This document shows positions 33,979 through 42,471 of a stretch of 64,000 bases of DNA, in pieces. A program made the position numbers and the translations under genes. Source of the stretch: Devosia yakushimensis. Lineage in GTDB: Bacteria > Pseudomonadota > Alphaproteobacteria > Rhizobiales > Devosiaceae. Each line of letters opens with the position of its first letter. Position 1 is the stretch's first letter. The notes beneath the pieces are model-generated. The model saw only the letters and a list, made by a program, of their open reading frames with translations. It did no database searches and was not told where the DNA came from. Where the stretch lies: assembly GCF_030159855.1 (NCBI RefSeq), contig NZ_BSNG01000001.1, forward strand, positions 2,542,001-2,606,000. The letters are read 5' to 3'.

Positions 33979-35031
33979 TCATGCGGAGATTTCTCTGACG
34001 CTCTGGCGCAAGGTCAATTGGCACTGCACCTCGATGCGTTCATCTTGGGCAATGCTCTCACCCTCCACCATGCGGATGAGGAGATCAGCAGCATACTGGC
34101 CGAGTTCGGTGGTGGATTGCTGAATTGTCGACAGACTTGGCACCATGAAGGCACCGACAGGAGCGCCGTCGAAGCCGATTACGGAAACGTCTCCCGGCAC
34201 GTCGAGCCCGGCATCCAGGACTGTCTTGATGAAGCCGATCGCGGTGTCATCGTTGGCGCAGACGACAGCGGTTGCGCGCTGCTCCACGGGCACCTGAAGG
34301 TAATCCAGCGCCGCCCGAACGCCGCCACGAAAGTTGAAATCGCCGCGCAATACATGCAGAGCCTCCGCCTGCAAGCCCGCTGATGCAAGCGTGCTGGACA
34401 CACCATTTACGCGCTGAATTTCATGATAATTGTCAGCGCGCCCGCCGATATAGACGAAGCGCCGATGCCCCATGTCGATCAGGACAGTAACGGCCTCGGA
34501 AATTGCGGCCCGGTCGTTGCTGATCACACTTGGAATGCCTTGCGCACTCTGGTCGAAATGCAGTGAAACGATCGGCAGGCCGGCATCGGATAGGCCGAAC
34601 TCGGCGCTCTTGGGCGGCAGGGTTGCCATCAGGATTATCCCGCAGATGGTGCCGCCAAAGGCTGTGGTGACGATGTGCTCGTCCGTAGAGGCATCGCGCG
34701 AAACGTTGGCAATCAGCAGGTGATAGCCCCGTTCCGTCAGAGTTCGGGCAACGGAGTCCAGGCCCTCGAGAACCGTCTGGGAGGCACCCATATACAGCGC
34801 CTCGGGAAGCACGATCATCACGGTGCGCGTTTGCCCTACCCGCAGGTTTCTCGCCGTCTGGTTGACTGTGTAGCCAAGCTTGCGCGCCGCAGCTTCCACC
34901 TTGAGCCTTGTGGGCTCGGCGATCCGTCCAGGCTTGGTCAGTGCACGACTCACGGTTGAGGTCGCAACCCCGGCTTCCCGGGCAACGTCGGCAATGGACG
35001 GACCGGCCGTACGTTCTTCGGTTTTCGACAA
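33979..35031 (-). CDS. LacI-family transcriptional regulator (TTG start)
   Basis: 350 residues from TTG 35031, which has GGAGGA at a 6-nt spacing; the open frame to 35127 has no ribosome site and covers the operator region. HTH PSIADVAREAGVATSTVSRAL (~10-30), hinge NQTARNLRVGQTRTVM (~56) and a sensor domain ending in GAFMVPSLSTIQQSTTELGQYAADLL. It is divergent from the sugar SBP gene at 35249, with an 18-bp perfect palindrome between. It probably also controls the GMC gene 124 bp downstream. Confidence 0.88.
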   Translation of the reverse strand: MSKTEERTAGPSIADVAREAGVATSTVSRALTKPGRIAEPTRLKVEAAARKLGYTVNQTARNLRVGQTRTVMIVLPEALYMGASQTVLEGLDSVARTLTERGYHLLIANVSRDASTDEHIVTTAFGGTICGIILMATLPPKSAEFGLSDAGLPIVSLHFDQSAQGIPSVISNDRAAISEAVTVLIDMGHRRFVYIGGRADNYHEIQRVNGVSSTLASAGLQAEALHVLRGDFNFRGGVRAALDYLQVPVEQRATAVVCANDDTAIGFIKTVLDAGLDVPGDVSVIGFDGAPVGAFMVPSLSTIQQSTTELGQYAADLLIRMVEGESIAQDERIEVQCQLTLRQSVREISA

Positions 35032-35115
35032 AGCGCTTCCTCCCAGACCGCACAATACGCTCGCGCCGCGGCATAGCTTAAAATGGAGGCAACAACCACT
35101 CTTGCGCACCAAATC

Positions 35116-35155
35116 GGCATATGCCATGAATACCGTGTTGGCAATCGATTGCCAA
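35116..35155. promoter_or_regulatory. LacI-type operator region with perfect 18-bp palindrome
   Basis: TTGGCAATCGATTGCCAA (35138-35155) is perfectly palindromic with a central CpG, as expected for a LacI-family operator. A second, shorter palindrome, GGCATATGCC, lies at 35116-35125, 13 bp away. Both are between the lacI-type gene and the SBP gene at 35249. Confidence 0.7.
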
Positions 35156-35248
35156 GCTGAAATGGTCTAGCCGGTGCTGGAGGGAAGCCGCGTTCGGACA
35201 GGCCAGGAATGTCGTCATTCACGGGTCATTTCCGGAGCACCAATCGCC

Positions 35249-36499
35249 ATGAAGCATTTCGTTCACGCGGCCGCCCTGCTGGCTGCAACCACACTCACGA
35301 CGCAGGTTTCCGTCGCCCAGAATGCGATCGATGATGCCCCCGCCATGGGAACGCTGCAGGTCTGGATCGGCGGGGCCGAAGGCGAGAAGCTGCCGGCCTT
35401 TCTCGCCGATTTCGAAGCTGCCAACCCCGAACTCGATGTTCAGGTCACCCAGATCCCGTCGGACCAGTTCGACACTAAACTGCTCACTGCCATTGCGGCG
35501 GGCACAGTGCCAGATCTCGTCCGGCTCTATTCACAAAGCCAGTCCGCCCTGATGGCCTCAGGCGCTTTTGCAGAAGTGCCCGATGGGTTCGTCGACCCTG
35601 ACGATTTCTTCACCAATACTTACAATACCAACGTCAAGAATGGCGTGGCCTATGGCGTACCGTGGGACGCCTACGCGACCATCTTTCAGTACCGCAAGGA
35701 CTTGGCCGAAAAGGCCGGTGTCGAAGCACCCAAGACCTGGGAAGAGCTGAAGACCTTTGCCGCCGCGATGAAGGCGCAGGGAGTCGAATGGCCGATCTCG
35801 CTTGACGTCGGCTACGACATCTACAATGCCCAGGGTCTCAATGAGTTCGTGCATCAGAATGGCGGCAGTTTCGTCAATGCCGACAACACCGCCTGGACGA
35901 TCAACACCCCCGAGAATATCGCAGCGCTCGACTATTGGGGCTCATTGATCTCGGAAGGCTATGCTTCGCCCGATGGCCCGAAGTTCCTGGATACAGTGCC
36001 GTGGTTCACATCGGGCCAGATTGCCGCCAAGGACAACGGTCCCTGGCTGGAGCAGTGGCTGGCCCAGGCCAATGGTGCCGACTGGGTTAAAACCCACCTG
36101 GCTACGGCCGAGGTTCCTGCCGGCCCTGCAGGCAGCTTCTCGGCCCTCGGCTCTGGCAGCCTCGCCGTGCTCAAGGACGCCAAGAATGCCGACGCCGCCT
36201 GGAAATTGGTGCGTTACCTGACCCAGCCCGAAACGCAGATCGCCTGGTACAAGGCCTTTGGCAGCCTTCCTGCCGTCAAGGCAGCTTGGGACGATCCGGC
36301 AATAGCCTCCAACCCGCTGCTCGACGCGGAACGGAAAGCGCTGCAGACCGCCGTGGACATTCCGCAGGTCTCCACCTGGCCTCAGGTCGGCACCTATCTC
36401 GGCCAGCAGATGGAACTGGTCGCGCGTGGCCAGGCCAGCGCTCAGGACGTACTCAACGATGTGCAGAGCTTTGCAGAGGGCGCAGGCCTGGGCAACTGA
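35249..36499 (+). CDS. Sugar ABC transporter solute-binding protein (family 1)
   Basis: 416 residues from ATG 35249 with a Sec signal (AALLAATTLTTQVSVAQ, cleaved at ~25). SBP_bac_1 features: VWIGGAEGEKLPAFLADFEAANP (~39), SQSQSALMASGAF (~98), YGVPWDAYATIFQYRKDL (~133) and the LGSGSLAVLKDAKNADAAWKLV block (~295). First gene of a plus-strand operon with two permeases and two TIM-barrel enzymes; no ATPase gene follows. The ligand is probably a carbohydrate; nothing in the sequence narrows it. Confidence 0.88.
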   Translation: MKHFVHAAALLAATTLTTQVSVAQNAIDDAPAMGTLQVWIGGAEGEKLPAFLADFEAANPELDVQVTQIPSDQFDTKLLTAIAAGTVPDLVRLYSQSQSALMASGAFAEVPDGFVDPDDFFTNTYNTNVKNGVAYGVPWDAYATIFQYRKDLAEKAGVEAPKTWEELKTFAAAMKAQGVEWPISLDVGYDIYNAQGLNEFVHQNGGSFVNADNTAWTINTPENIAALDYWGSLISEGYASPDGPKFLDTVPWFTSGQIAAKDNGPWLEQWLAQANGADWVKTHLATAEVPAGPAGSFSALGSGSLAVLKDAKNADAAWKLVRYLTQPETQIAWYKAFGSLPAVKAAWDDPAIASNPLLDAERKALQTAVDIPQVSTWPQVGTYLGQQMELVARGQASAQDVLNDVQSFAEGAGLGN

Positions 36500-36509
36500 T
36501 GTTCCTCGC

Positions 36510-36535
36510 GGCCCCGGTGCATTGCTTCCGGGGCC
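36510..36535 (+). terminator. Intra-operon GC hairpin between SBP and permease genes
   Basis: GGCCCCGG (36510-36517) pairs perfectly with CCGGGGCC (36528-36535) over a 10-nt loop, 10 bp after the SBP stop. Its position argues that the permease starts at GTG 36571 rather than at the ATG overlapping the SBP stop. Confidence 0.55.
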
Positions 36536-36570
36536 AATCGACAGCCATCTCTCGAGCCTGGAGCACTGCC

Positions 36571-37470
36571 GTGTCCCGCATCGCCTCCTGGATGCAACAG
36601 CCCAGCCGTTGGCGAGCAACCACGGCCTGGTTGTTCATCGCCCCCTTCCTGACGATCTTCATCGTTTTTACCGCAGTGCCTGCCCTCCTGGCACTGATCT
36701 ACAGCTTCACTGATATCGGCGTTGCCGATATCAGGCGTCCGCTCGACGTCGATTTCGTCTCGTTCCGGACTTTTGCCCGTGTGCTGACCAATGCGGGCTT
36801 TCTCAAGTCGATTTGGACCACGGCGCTGTTTGTCGTCATCGGCGTGCCTCTCACCATGGCGATCGGCCTGGTGCTAGCTATTGGGCTGAACAACGGCATC
36901 ACCAAGCTGCGCGCCACCTACCGAGCCGCGTTCTACCTTCCCGTCATTACCAACATCGTGGCAGCGGCAGTGATCTGGCAATACGCCTTCACCCTGAGTG
37001 GCCCGGTCAATTCTTTCCTCACGTCAGTGGGCGCGGCCGGCCCGAATTGGCTGGGTGACCCGAAGATGGCGATGCCCACTGTCATCATGCTGGCCGTGTG
37101 GCGCAATGTCGGCACCTGCATGGTGTTGTTTCTGGCTGGCCTGCAGTCGATACCCGTCGATGTCTATGAAGCCGCCAAGATCGATGGTGCCTCCGCCTGG
37201 CGCCGGTTCACTGCCATGACCCTGCCATTGCTCAAGCCGGCAACGCTGCTCGTGACGGTCCTGATGACTGTATCGTTCATGAATATCTTCGATGAGCCCT
37301 ATCTTTTGACCAAGGGGGGACCGCTCAGCTCCACCAAGTCCGTTGCCCTCTGGGTTTACGAGCAGTTCGGCCAAGGCAATATCGCCCCGGCTATGGCCGG
37401 TTCCTACGTCATGTTGGCTATCGTCGTCATTCTGGGCGTCCTGCAACTGCGCCTGTTGAGGGCCCGCTGA
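36571..37470 (+). CDS. Sugar ABC transporter permease (MalF/UgpA type)
   Basis: 299 residues with six membrane segments; the EAA loop is YEAAKIDGASAWRRFTAMTLPLL (~200-222). GTG 36571 is chosen because GGAG lies 7 nt upstream and a hairpin occupies the preceding gap; ATG 36499 (overlapping the SBP stop) and ATG 36592 are in frame too. The next permease gene overlaps at the stop codon. It needs an ATPase from another locus. Confidence 0.87.
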   Translation: MSRIASWMQQPSRWRATTAWLFIAPFLTIFIVFTAVPALLALIYSFTDIGVADIRRPLDVDFVSFRTFARVLTNAGFLKSIWTTALFVVIGVPLTMAIGLVLAIGLNNGITKLRATYRAAFYLPVITNIVAAAVIWQYAFTLSGPVNSFLTSVGAAGPNWLGDPKMAMPTVIMLAVWRNVGTCMVLFLAGLQSIPVDVYEAAKIDGASAWRRFTAMTLPLLKPATLLVTVLMTVSFMNIFDEPYLLTKGGPLSSTKSVALWVYEQFGQGNIAPAMAGSYVMLAIVVILGVLQLRLLRAR

Positions 37471-38300
37471 TGAGCAAGTCACATCCCGTCGTCACTGCCA
37501 CCCTCTATGGTCTGCTCACCACCGGCGCCGTCATCGCCCTGCTACCGTTCGTCTGGGTCCTGTTCGGCGCTTTCAAATCTCAGGCAGAGATCATGTCCGC
37601 GCCTGGAGCCTGGCTGCCGCATAGCTTTGCCAATGTCAGCAATTTCGTCACGCTGTTCACGGAGCGCATGTTCGGTCGCTACATGGTCAATTCACTGATC
37701 GTGTCGGGTGCCACCGTCGTCACCAATGTGCTCTTTGCCACCATGGCGGGCTATGCGCTGGCCAAGCTCGAATTTCCCGGCCACAAGCTGGTATTCGGCT
37801 GCGTGCTGGCGGCGATGATGGTGCCCTATATCGCGCTTTTCGTGCCGCAGTTTTTCATCATTGTGCAGATGGGGCTGGTCAACTCGCTGACCGCCGTGGT
37901 GCTGCCCATCGCGGTCATGCCCATTGGCGTCTTCATCATGCGCCAGTTCGCCGATTCCGTTCCCGACGAATTGCTTGAGGCAGCACGGCTCGACGGTGCC
38001 GGCGAATTCGTCATCTTCTTCAAAATCTTCCTGCCCCTTGTTGGCCCGGCGATCGCTACGGTCGCGATCATCACCTTCCTCAACTCCTGGAACTACTTCC
38101 TCTGGCCGTTGATCGTGGCGCAGAACCAAGACACCTACACCCTGCCGGTCGGCCTCGCCGTTGCATCGCAAGGGGCTAAGTCGACTGACTACGGCCTCCT
38201 GCTCGCCGGCGCCATTGTGGTGCTGCTCCCGGTCCTCATCCTCTTTCTCTTCCTTCAGAAATACTTCGTCCAAGGCATTGCCGGTACCGGCATCAAATAG
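37470..38300 (+). CDS. Sugar ABC transporter permease (MalG/UgpE type)
   Basis: 276 residues, six membrane segments, EAA loop DELLEAARLDGAGEFVIFFKIFLPL (~167-191), and C-terminal FVQGIAGTGIK, the usual subunit end. The ATG shares a base with the preceding stop. The transporter set ends here: instead of an ATPase gene, two TIM-barrel genes follow. Confidence 0.9.
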   Translation: MSKSHPVVTATLYGLLTTGAVIALLPFVWVLFGAFKSQAEIMSAPGAWLPHSFANVSNFVTLFTERMFGRYMVNSLIVSGATVVTNVLFATMAGYALAKLEFPGHKLVFGCVLAAMMVPYIALFVPQFFIIVQMGLVNSLTAVVLPIAVMPIGVFIMRQFADSVPDELLEAARLDGAGEFVIFFKIFLPLVGPAIATVAIITFLNSWNYFLWPLIVAQNQDTYTLPVGLAVASQGAKSTDYGLLLAGAIVVLLPVLILFLFLQKYFVQGIAGTGIK

Positions 38301-38345
38301 AAGCGCTCAAAAAGGCGCCCGCACTTTCAGCAAGGATTTTCTCCA

Positions 38346-39266
38346 ATGGCATTCACCGTCGCGACCGACATCATCACCTTCTATCACCCGGCATTCTGGG
38401 ACCTTAGGACGTTCGAGGAAGTACAGGCCTGGGCAGGCGCCCACCCCCGCCAATTCTGGGAAAAGGTGCTGCACACTCTTGGCGAAACCGGCGTGACCGG
38501 GCTGGAGCTGACCTTCGGGCCGGGGAGCATCGAAAGTGCGCTTGCCGCCTACGGTACAGCCAAGGCGTTCAAGGCGGCGCTGGATGCAGAGGGGGCTACC
38601 GTCGTCAGCGCCTTCGTCGCCGACGGCCCAAAATGGGACGGCCCGGCCGACATCCAAGCGATCGTCGTCGATGCCGAACGTCGCGCAGATTTTCTCGGCG
38701 AACTGGGGGCTAGCCTCCTGGTCGCGGGTCTTCCCATGCGCAAGACCTTTGGGGAGCGCCCGCCAGTCTTCGTCGATCTCCGCTACATGGAGCGCATGGC
38801 CGATATCGCCCATGCCGTAGGCGAGGCGATCAGCCGCCAGGACGTCAAACTGGCCCTGCACACCGAATCCAACAGCACGCTTTGGTACGAGCGCGACATT
38901 GACCTCTTCATGGCCATAACCGACCCCCGCTACGTCTGGCTTTGCCCCGACTCCTGCCACATCGCTCTGGGCGGCGGCGATCCCGTGCGCACGGCGCAGC
39001 GCTACGACCAGCGCATTGCCCTGGCGCATTGGAAAGATGCCCTTGGACCCATTGATCGGCACCTCGTCATCGACTCCACGATTTTCGACCAGCAGCAGCG
39101 CTACATGACCGATTTCGGCAAGGGGATTGTCGACTGGGCCGGTTGGGCCGCTGCCATGGATCGCACGTCGGGCCGCGACATCGCCCTGATCGAACTCGAC
39201 ATGGCACCCGATCCGCTTGCCGCCTTGCGCGAGGGCGTAGCGGTTGTTTCGAAATACAGGCCATGA
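38346..39266 (+). CDS. Sugar phosphate isomerase/epimerase-like TIM barrel
   Basis: 306 residues of the xylose-isomerase-like (AP endonuclease family 2) barrel. Likely metal ligands are Glu in LALHTESNS (~173), Asp/His in LCPDSCHIALGGG (~199-211), His in IALAHWKDA (~225) and Glu in IALIELDMAP (~281). The same fold covers IolE-type dehydratases, sugar epimerases and the 3-keto-C-glycoside deglycosylases (CarB/DgpB type). With a GMC oxidoreductase across the promoter, epimerisation or cleavage of a keto-glycoside is a reasonable inference. Confidence 0.8.
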   Translation: MAFTVATDIITFYHPAFWDLRTFEEVQAWAGAHPRQFWEKVLHTLGETGVTGLELTFGPGSIESALAAYGTAKAFKAALDAEGATVVSAFVADGPKWDGPADIQAIVVDAERRADFLGELGASLLVAGLPMRKTFGERPPVFVDLRYMERMADIAHAVGEAISRQDVKLALHTESNSTLWYERDIDLFMAITDPRYVWLCPDSCHIALGGGDPVRTAQRYDQRIALAHWKDALGPIDRHLVIDSTIFDQQQRYMTDFGKGIVDWAGWAAAMDRTSGRDIALIELDMAPDPLAALREGVAVVSKYRP

Positions 39267-40051
39267 TCGATTTCAGCATCTGCATCGAGATGGCCTTTGC
39301 CGAAGGCGGCCGGAGTTTTCCCGACCGCGTGCGTGCGGCGGCCGCCAGCGGCTTCACTGCGGTCGAAATATGGGATTGGTGGACCAAGCCTCTCGCCGAA
39401 ATGCGCGAGGCATTGAGCGAAACCGGCACCGAGCTCCATACATTATGCGTCGAACATTGGCAGGACAAATGCCAGCTCGGCGATGCCGGGTCCCGCCTTG
39501 CCTTCGTAGAGCGCGTACAACGCGCGGCCTCTGCCGCAGTTGACCTGGGAACGCCCAAGCTCGTGGTGCTTGCAGGCGACCGCGTCGCTGGCCTTGATGT
39601 AGCCGCCCAGCACGATGCCTTGCTTGAGGCCCTGGGCGCGGCGACAGACGCGGTCAGCGGATCGGGCCTTGAGCTCCTCCTCGAAGTGGTCAACCGCCAG
39701 TTCGAAGGTCCAAACGCGCTTGTGCAGGACAGCCGAACGGCCCTCGATTTGTTACGCCGTCTCGGGCGACGCGATGTCCGCTTCCTCTATGACCGGTACC
39801 ACGCCATCCTCAATAGTGAGCCCTTAGGTTGGGCGATCGAGGGAAATATGGACCTTGTTGGCCATGTCCAAGCAGCGGATGTTCCCGGCCGGCATCAATT
39901 TGGCACCGGCGAGGTCGACTGGGTGAAAGAACTCAGATGGCTTCACAAAGCGGGATACAAAGGACTGATCGGCATCGAAGCCGCGCCCACTGAAGACAGC
40001 TCGTGGATTTATCAGGAAGCCCAGCAAGTTCTTGCGGCTTCGTTGAGCTAG
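39263..40051 (+). CDS. Hydroxypyruvate isomerase-like TIM barrel (Hyi family)
   Basis: 262 residues from ATG 39263, overlapping the preceding stop by 4 bp. Hyi/OtnI-like features: LLLEVVNRQFEGPNALVQD with the metal Glu (~142), VRFLYDRYHAIL (~175), and GHVQAADVPGRHQFGTGEVDW (~205-225), with GIEAAPT near the end (~242). Family members interconvert hydroxypyruvate and tartronate semialdehyde or isomerise 2-oxo-tetronates. It is the last gene of the operon, followed by a 13-bp-stem hairpin. Confidence 0.82.
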   Translation: MIDFSICIEMAFAEGGRSFPDRVRAAAASGFTAVEIWDWWTKPLAEMREALSETGTELHTLCVEHWQDKCQLGDAGSRLAFVERVQRAASAAVDLGTPKLVVLAGDRVAGLDVAAQHDALLEALGAATDAVSGSGLELLLEVVNRQFEGPNALVQDSRTALDLLRRLGRRDVRFLYDRYHAILNSEPLGWAIEGNMDLVGHVQAADVPGRHQFGTGEVDWVKELRWLHKAGYKGLIGIEAAPTEDSSWIYQEAQQVLAASLS

Positions 40052-40155
40052 GCGTTGCGACGGCGGGGCAATTTTAGGCAGGCTAGCGGTCCCGCCAGCG
40101 AGAACCGTGCAGATGCGGCGGTTTGAGTGGTACGGAATCGGCTTCTGAGCTAGCT

Positions 40156-40184
40156 GAGAGGCTCGCATGCAATGCGAGCCTCTC
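40156..40184. terminator. Perfect 13-bp hairpin between convergent operons
   Basis: GAGAGGCTCGCAT (40156-40168) pairs perfectly with ATGCGAGCCTCTC (40172-40184) over a GCA loop. It lies between the Hyi-like gene (plus) and the alkylhydroperoxidase gene (minus). It has no T-tract on either side; it probably works as a bidirectional terminator or 3'-end protector. Confidence 0.65.
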
Positions 40185-40199
40185 GCGCGAAATCTGTGG

Positions 40200-40781
40200 C
40201 TAGGCCGCGTTGGCCGGCAATGGCTCGCCAAGGGAAAGCATCAGCCGGTTGGCCCAGTTGAAGAAGGCCGAGGCTGAGATGACGTCGGTGATTTCAAAGT
40301 CATCGAGCCCGGCTGCGCGCAACTTGGCTATATTATCGGGGCCAAAGCTGATCGGCGTGTCGGTAAGCGCTACGGCCGCATCCTTGACCGCATTCCAGCG
40401 CTCACCCAGATCAGCGCCAATCCCCTCGTCTAGCAGGCGCTGAACGTCGTCGCGACGCTTGGAATGGGTTGAGGCGAAACGGGAATGCACCGAGGCGCAG
40501 AAGATACAGCCATTATGCCGCGAGGTTGCCGTGGCAGAGAGCTCGCGTTCGGCCCGCGGCAAGCCGCCGTTGGGGTTGTAGAAAATGTCCTTGTCGGCCT
40601 TGGTGCGAGCCTCCAGTACTTCGGGATCATGCGCCAGCAGCATGAAATAGGGTGATTTGGAACGCGAGGCGTCGACGAGACCGGTCCAGTGGCGCTCGGT
40701 CAGTTCGCTTTCCGCCAGTGGCTCGAGCCAGGGCGTCCAGCCGAGTTCGTCCTGCGTGAAGACATTGGGTATGGAGGTCAT
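40200..40781 (-). CDS. Alkylhydroperoxidase-domain protein (Avi_7169-like)
   Basis: 193 residues from ATG 40781 (GAGGA 7 nt upstream). An AhpD/CMD-fold protein with the redox motif CIFCASVHSRF (~98-108), a CxxC plus His as in active AhpD-type peroxidases. The C-terminal half (ITDVISASAFFNWANRLMLSLGE) is typical of the peroxidase-related families. It is the last gene of a seven-gene cluster with a Cys-less CMD protein, a luciferase-like monooxygenase and a peptide-type importer, and may remove peroxide or reduce a product of the monooxygenase. Confidence 0.8.
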   Translation of the reverse strand: MTSIPNVFTQDELGWTPWLEPLAESELTERHWTGLVDASRSKSPYFMLLAHDPEVLEARTKADKDIFYNPNGGLPRAERELSATATSRHNGCIFCASVHSRFASTHSKRRDDVQRLLDEGIGADLGERWNAVKDAAVALTDTPISFGPDNIAKLRAAGLDDFEITDVISASAFFNWANRLMLSLGEPLPANAA

Positions 40782-40791
40782 GGTGAAATCC

Positions 40792-41433
40792 TCAGGCGAT
40801 TGCGGATGCTGGAGTGACTTTGGGCAGGCCAGGCGTAGTGGCCACCGTCGCCGCAAGCGTGCTCAGTCCCTCGACGATGCGGACCTGGAAGGCCAGATAG
40901 GCCACAAGCTGTGAAATGGTGACTACGGCAGGCGTGCTCCAGCCGGCATCGACCAGCGCTTGCAGCGCAGCCTTGCTGGCGTCGCGCGGGCGGAAAACCA
41001 GCAGATGAGCATGTTCAAGCGCCGCGCTCAGCTTGTTGCCAATGTGGCTGCGATTGGCTGGCGCAACGCTGTAGAGCGGGCCCACCTTGTTCTCGGCCGA
41101 GAGGGGACCGGCCAGATAAACCCCATAGGGTCCCTCGGTTGTGCCGCGCTCGATTTCGTCATTGATGAGGGCCGCGATGGCAATTCCGCCCTCGCTGTCG
41201 GAGAGCGCCTGGGCATAATGGTCGGCAAGGACGATCTGTCCGTGCAGGCCGGTTACGAAGCTGGCAATGGCAAAGCGTTCGAGCGCAGTGACCTGGCTGG
41301 CATCGTGCGGCGTGAACAGCGCCTCATAGGCCTTTTGGATATTGTCGCGGGCCACTTCGCGATGGCGACGCAATTGGTCGAGATGCGAACCCGGCGTGAT
41401 TGACAGGACCTGGTCGATAAGGTCGGAAGACAT
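40792..41433 (-). CDS. CMD-domain protein lacking cysteines (Avi_7170-like)
   Basis: 213 residues, AhpD-like helical protein. The segment ALERFAIASFVTGLHGQIVLADHYAQAL (~51-78) corresponds to the CMD core, but the whole protein has no cysteine, so it cannot do CxxC redox chemistry. It lies 10 bp from the Cys-containing paralogue and 15 bp from the monooxygenase gene. A structural partner of the paralogue or a cofactorless enzyme are both possible. The gene pair recurs in the KPN_01854-type neighbourhood as I remember it. Confidence 0.72.
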   Translation of the reverse strand: MSSDLIDQVLSITPGSHLDQLRRHREVARDNIQKAYEALFTPHDASQVTALERFAIASFVTGLHGQIVLADHYAQALSDSEGGIAIAALINDEIERGTTEGPYGVYLAGPLSAENKVGPLYSVAPANRSHIGNKLSAALEHAHLLVFRPRDASKAALQALVDAGWSTPAVVTISQLVAYLAFQVRIVEGLSTLAATVATTPGLPKVTPASAIA

Positions 41434-41448
41434 GACAGAACTCCTCGT

Positions 41449-42471
41449 TCAGCTGGCAATGGCGATAGCGGGTTTGCTGCGCCAGCCCAGAGCCGGCGCA
41501 ACATGGTTCGCGGCAAGTTCGAGCGAACGCAGGATTAGGTCGTGCGGCGGATCAACCGAATGCACCTGGAAGGAAATGTCGGTCACCCTATCAAGAACGG
41601 CATCCTGCGACAGGCTATCGATGACGGCTTGCGGCGCACCGAGATGGGTGTCGGTGAGACGGATGAGTTCGGACAGACTGGTCGCGGGGGGAATAGCGCC
41701 GGCCGCTGCGAGATGGGCGCCGAAAGGGCGAAGCCCCTGATCGGTCCATTCGAGCGCCGTGGACTGCTCATCGGCGACGAAAAGCGTGCGCGATGCCAGA
41801 ATACGCGGCTCGACACCCGCTGGCAGATTTTCGAGATAGGCGTCGATGATGGGATTTTGCAGGTCGGCCAGCGTGGCGTCAGGATTGTGCTTTGGTCGCG
41901 GCTGCGTGCGGGAGAGCATGAGGCCATCGCCCGCCTGGCCGGCACGGATGCCGCCTTCCACTGAAAAGGTCGCTTGCCAGATGCGGTTGAGCAGCGCCCT
42001 GCCGTCCGGGTAAAGCCGGTTGCCGCCACCAACATCTTCACCCGACAGGGCCTTGCGGAGCTGGGAGAGGTTGGCGGCATTGATCGGGCCGCGTTGGGCG
42101 CTGTCGAGGCCGAAGGCGACGAAGGCTTCCGCCGTGCCGCCGCTGCCGATACCCAGTTCCAGCCGCCCCTCGCTCAGAAGGTCCAGAACCACGGCGTCCT
42201 CGGCTACGCGCAGCGGCAATTCGAGCGGCAGGGTGACGATGCCGGTTCCCAGGCGAATGGACCGGGTCCGAACGGCAACATGGCTCAAAAAGAGCAGCGG
42301 CGACGGCAGGCCACCCTCATCGCGATGAAAGTGGTGTTGCGCTACCCAGGCCGTATCGAAGCCGAGCTTTTCGGCATGAATGATCTGGTCGGCGGCAAGA
42401 CGATAGCGCTCGGGCGGCGATACGTCATCGAGCAGACGGGTGAAGAAACCCAGGCGTTTTTGTTTGGTCAT
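41449..42471 (-). CDS. Luciferase-like FMN-dependent monooxygenase (KPN_01858-like)
   Basis: 340 residues of the bacterial luciferase barrel. Features are LGFFTRLLDD (~6), HAEKLGFDTAWVAQHHFHRDEGGLPSPLLFLSHVAVRT (~31-68), LGTGIVTLPLELPLRVAEDAVVLDLLSEGRLELGIGSGG (~74-112). Such enzymes use reduced flavin and oxygen to oxidise aldehydes, sulfonates, amines or chelators; no flavin reductase gene is in the cluster. It overlaps the ATPase gene by 4 bp, so uptake and oxidation are coupled. Substrate unknown. Confidence 0.87.
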   Translation of the reverse strand: MTKQKRLGFFTRLLDDVSPPERYRLAADQIIHAEKLGFDTAWVAQHHFHRDEGGLPSPLLFLSHVAVRTRSIRLGTGIVTLPLELPLRVAEDAVVLDLLSEGRLELGIGSGGTAEAFVAFGLDSAQRGPINAANLSQLRKALSGEDVGGGNRLYPDGRALLNRIWQATFSVEGGIRAGQAGDGLMLSRTQPRPKHNPDATLADLQNPIIDAYLENLPAGVEPRILASRTLFVADEQSTALEWTDQGLRPFGAHLAAAGAIPPATSLSELIRLTDTHLGAPQAVIDSLSQDAVLDRVTDISFQVHSVDPPHDLILRSLELAANHVAPALGWRSKPAIAIAS

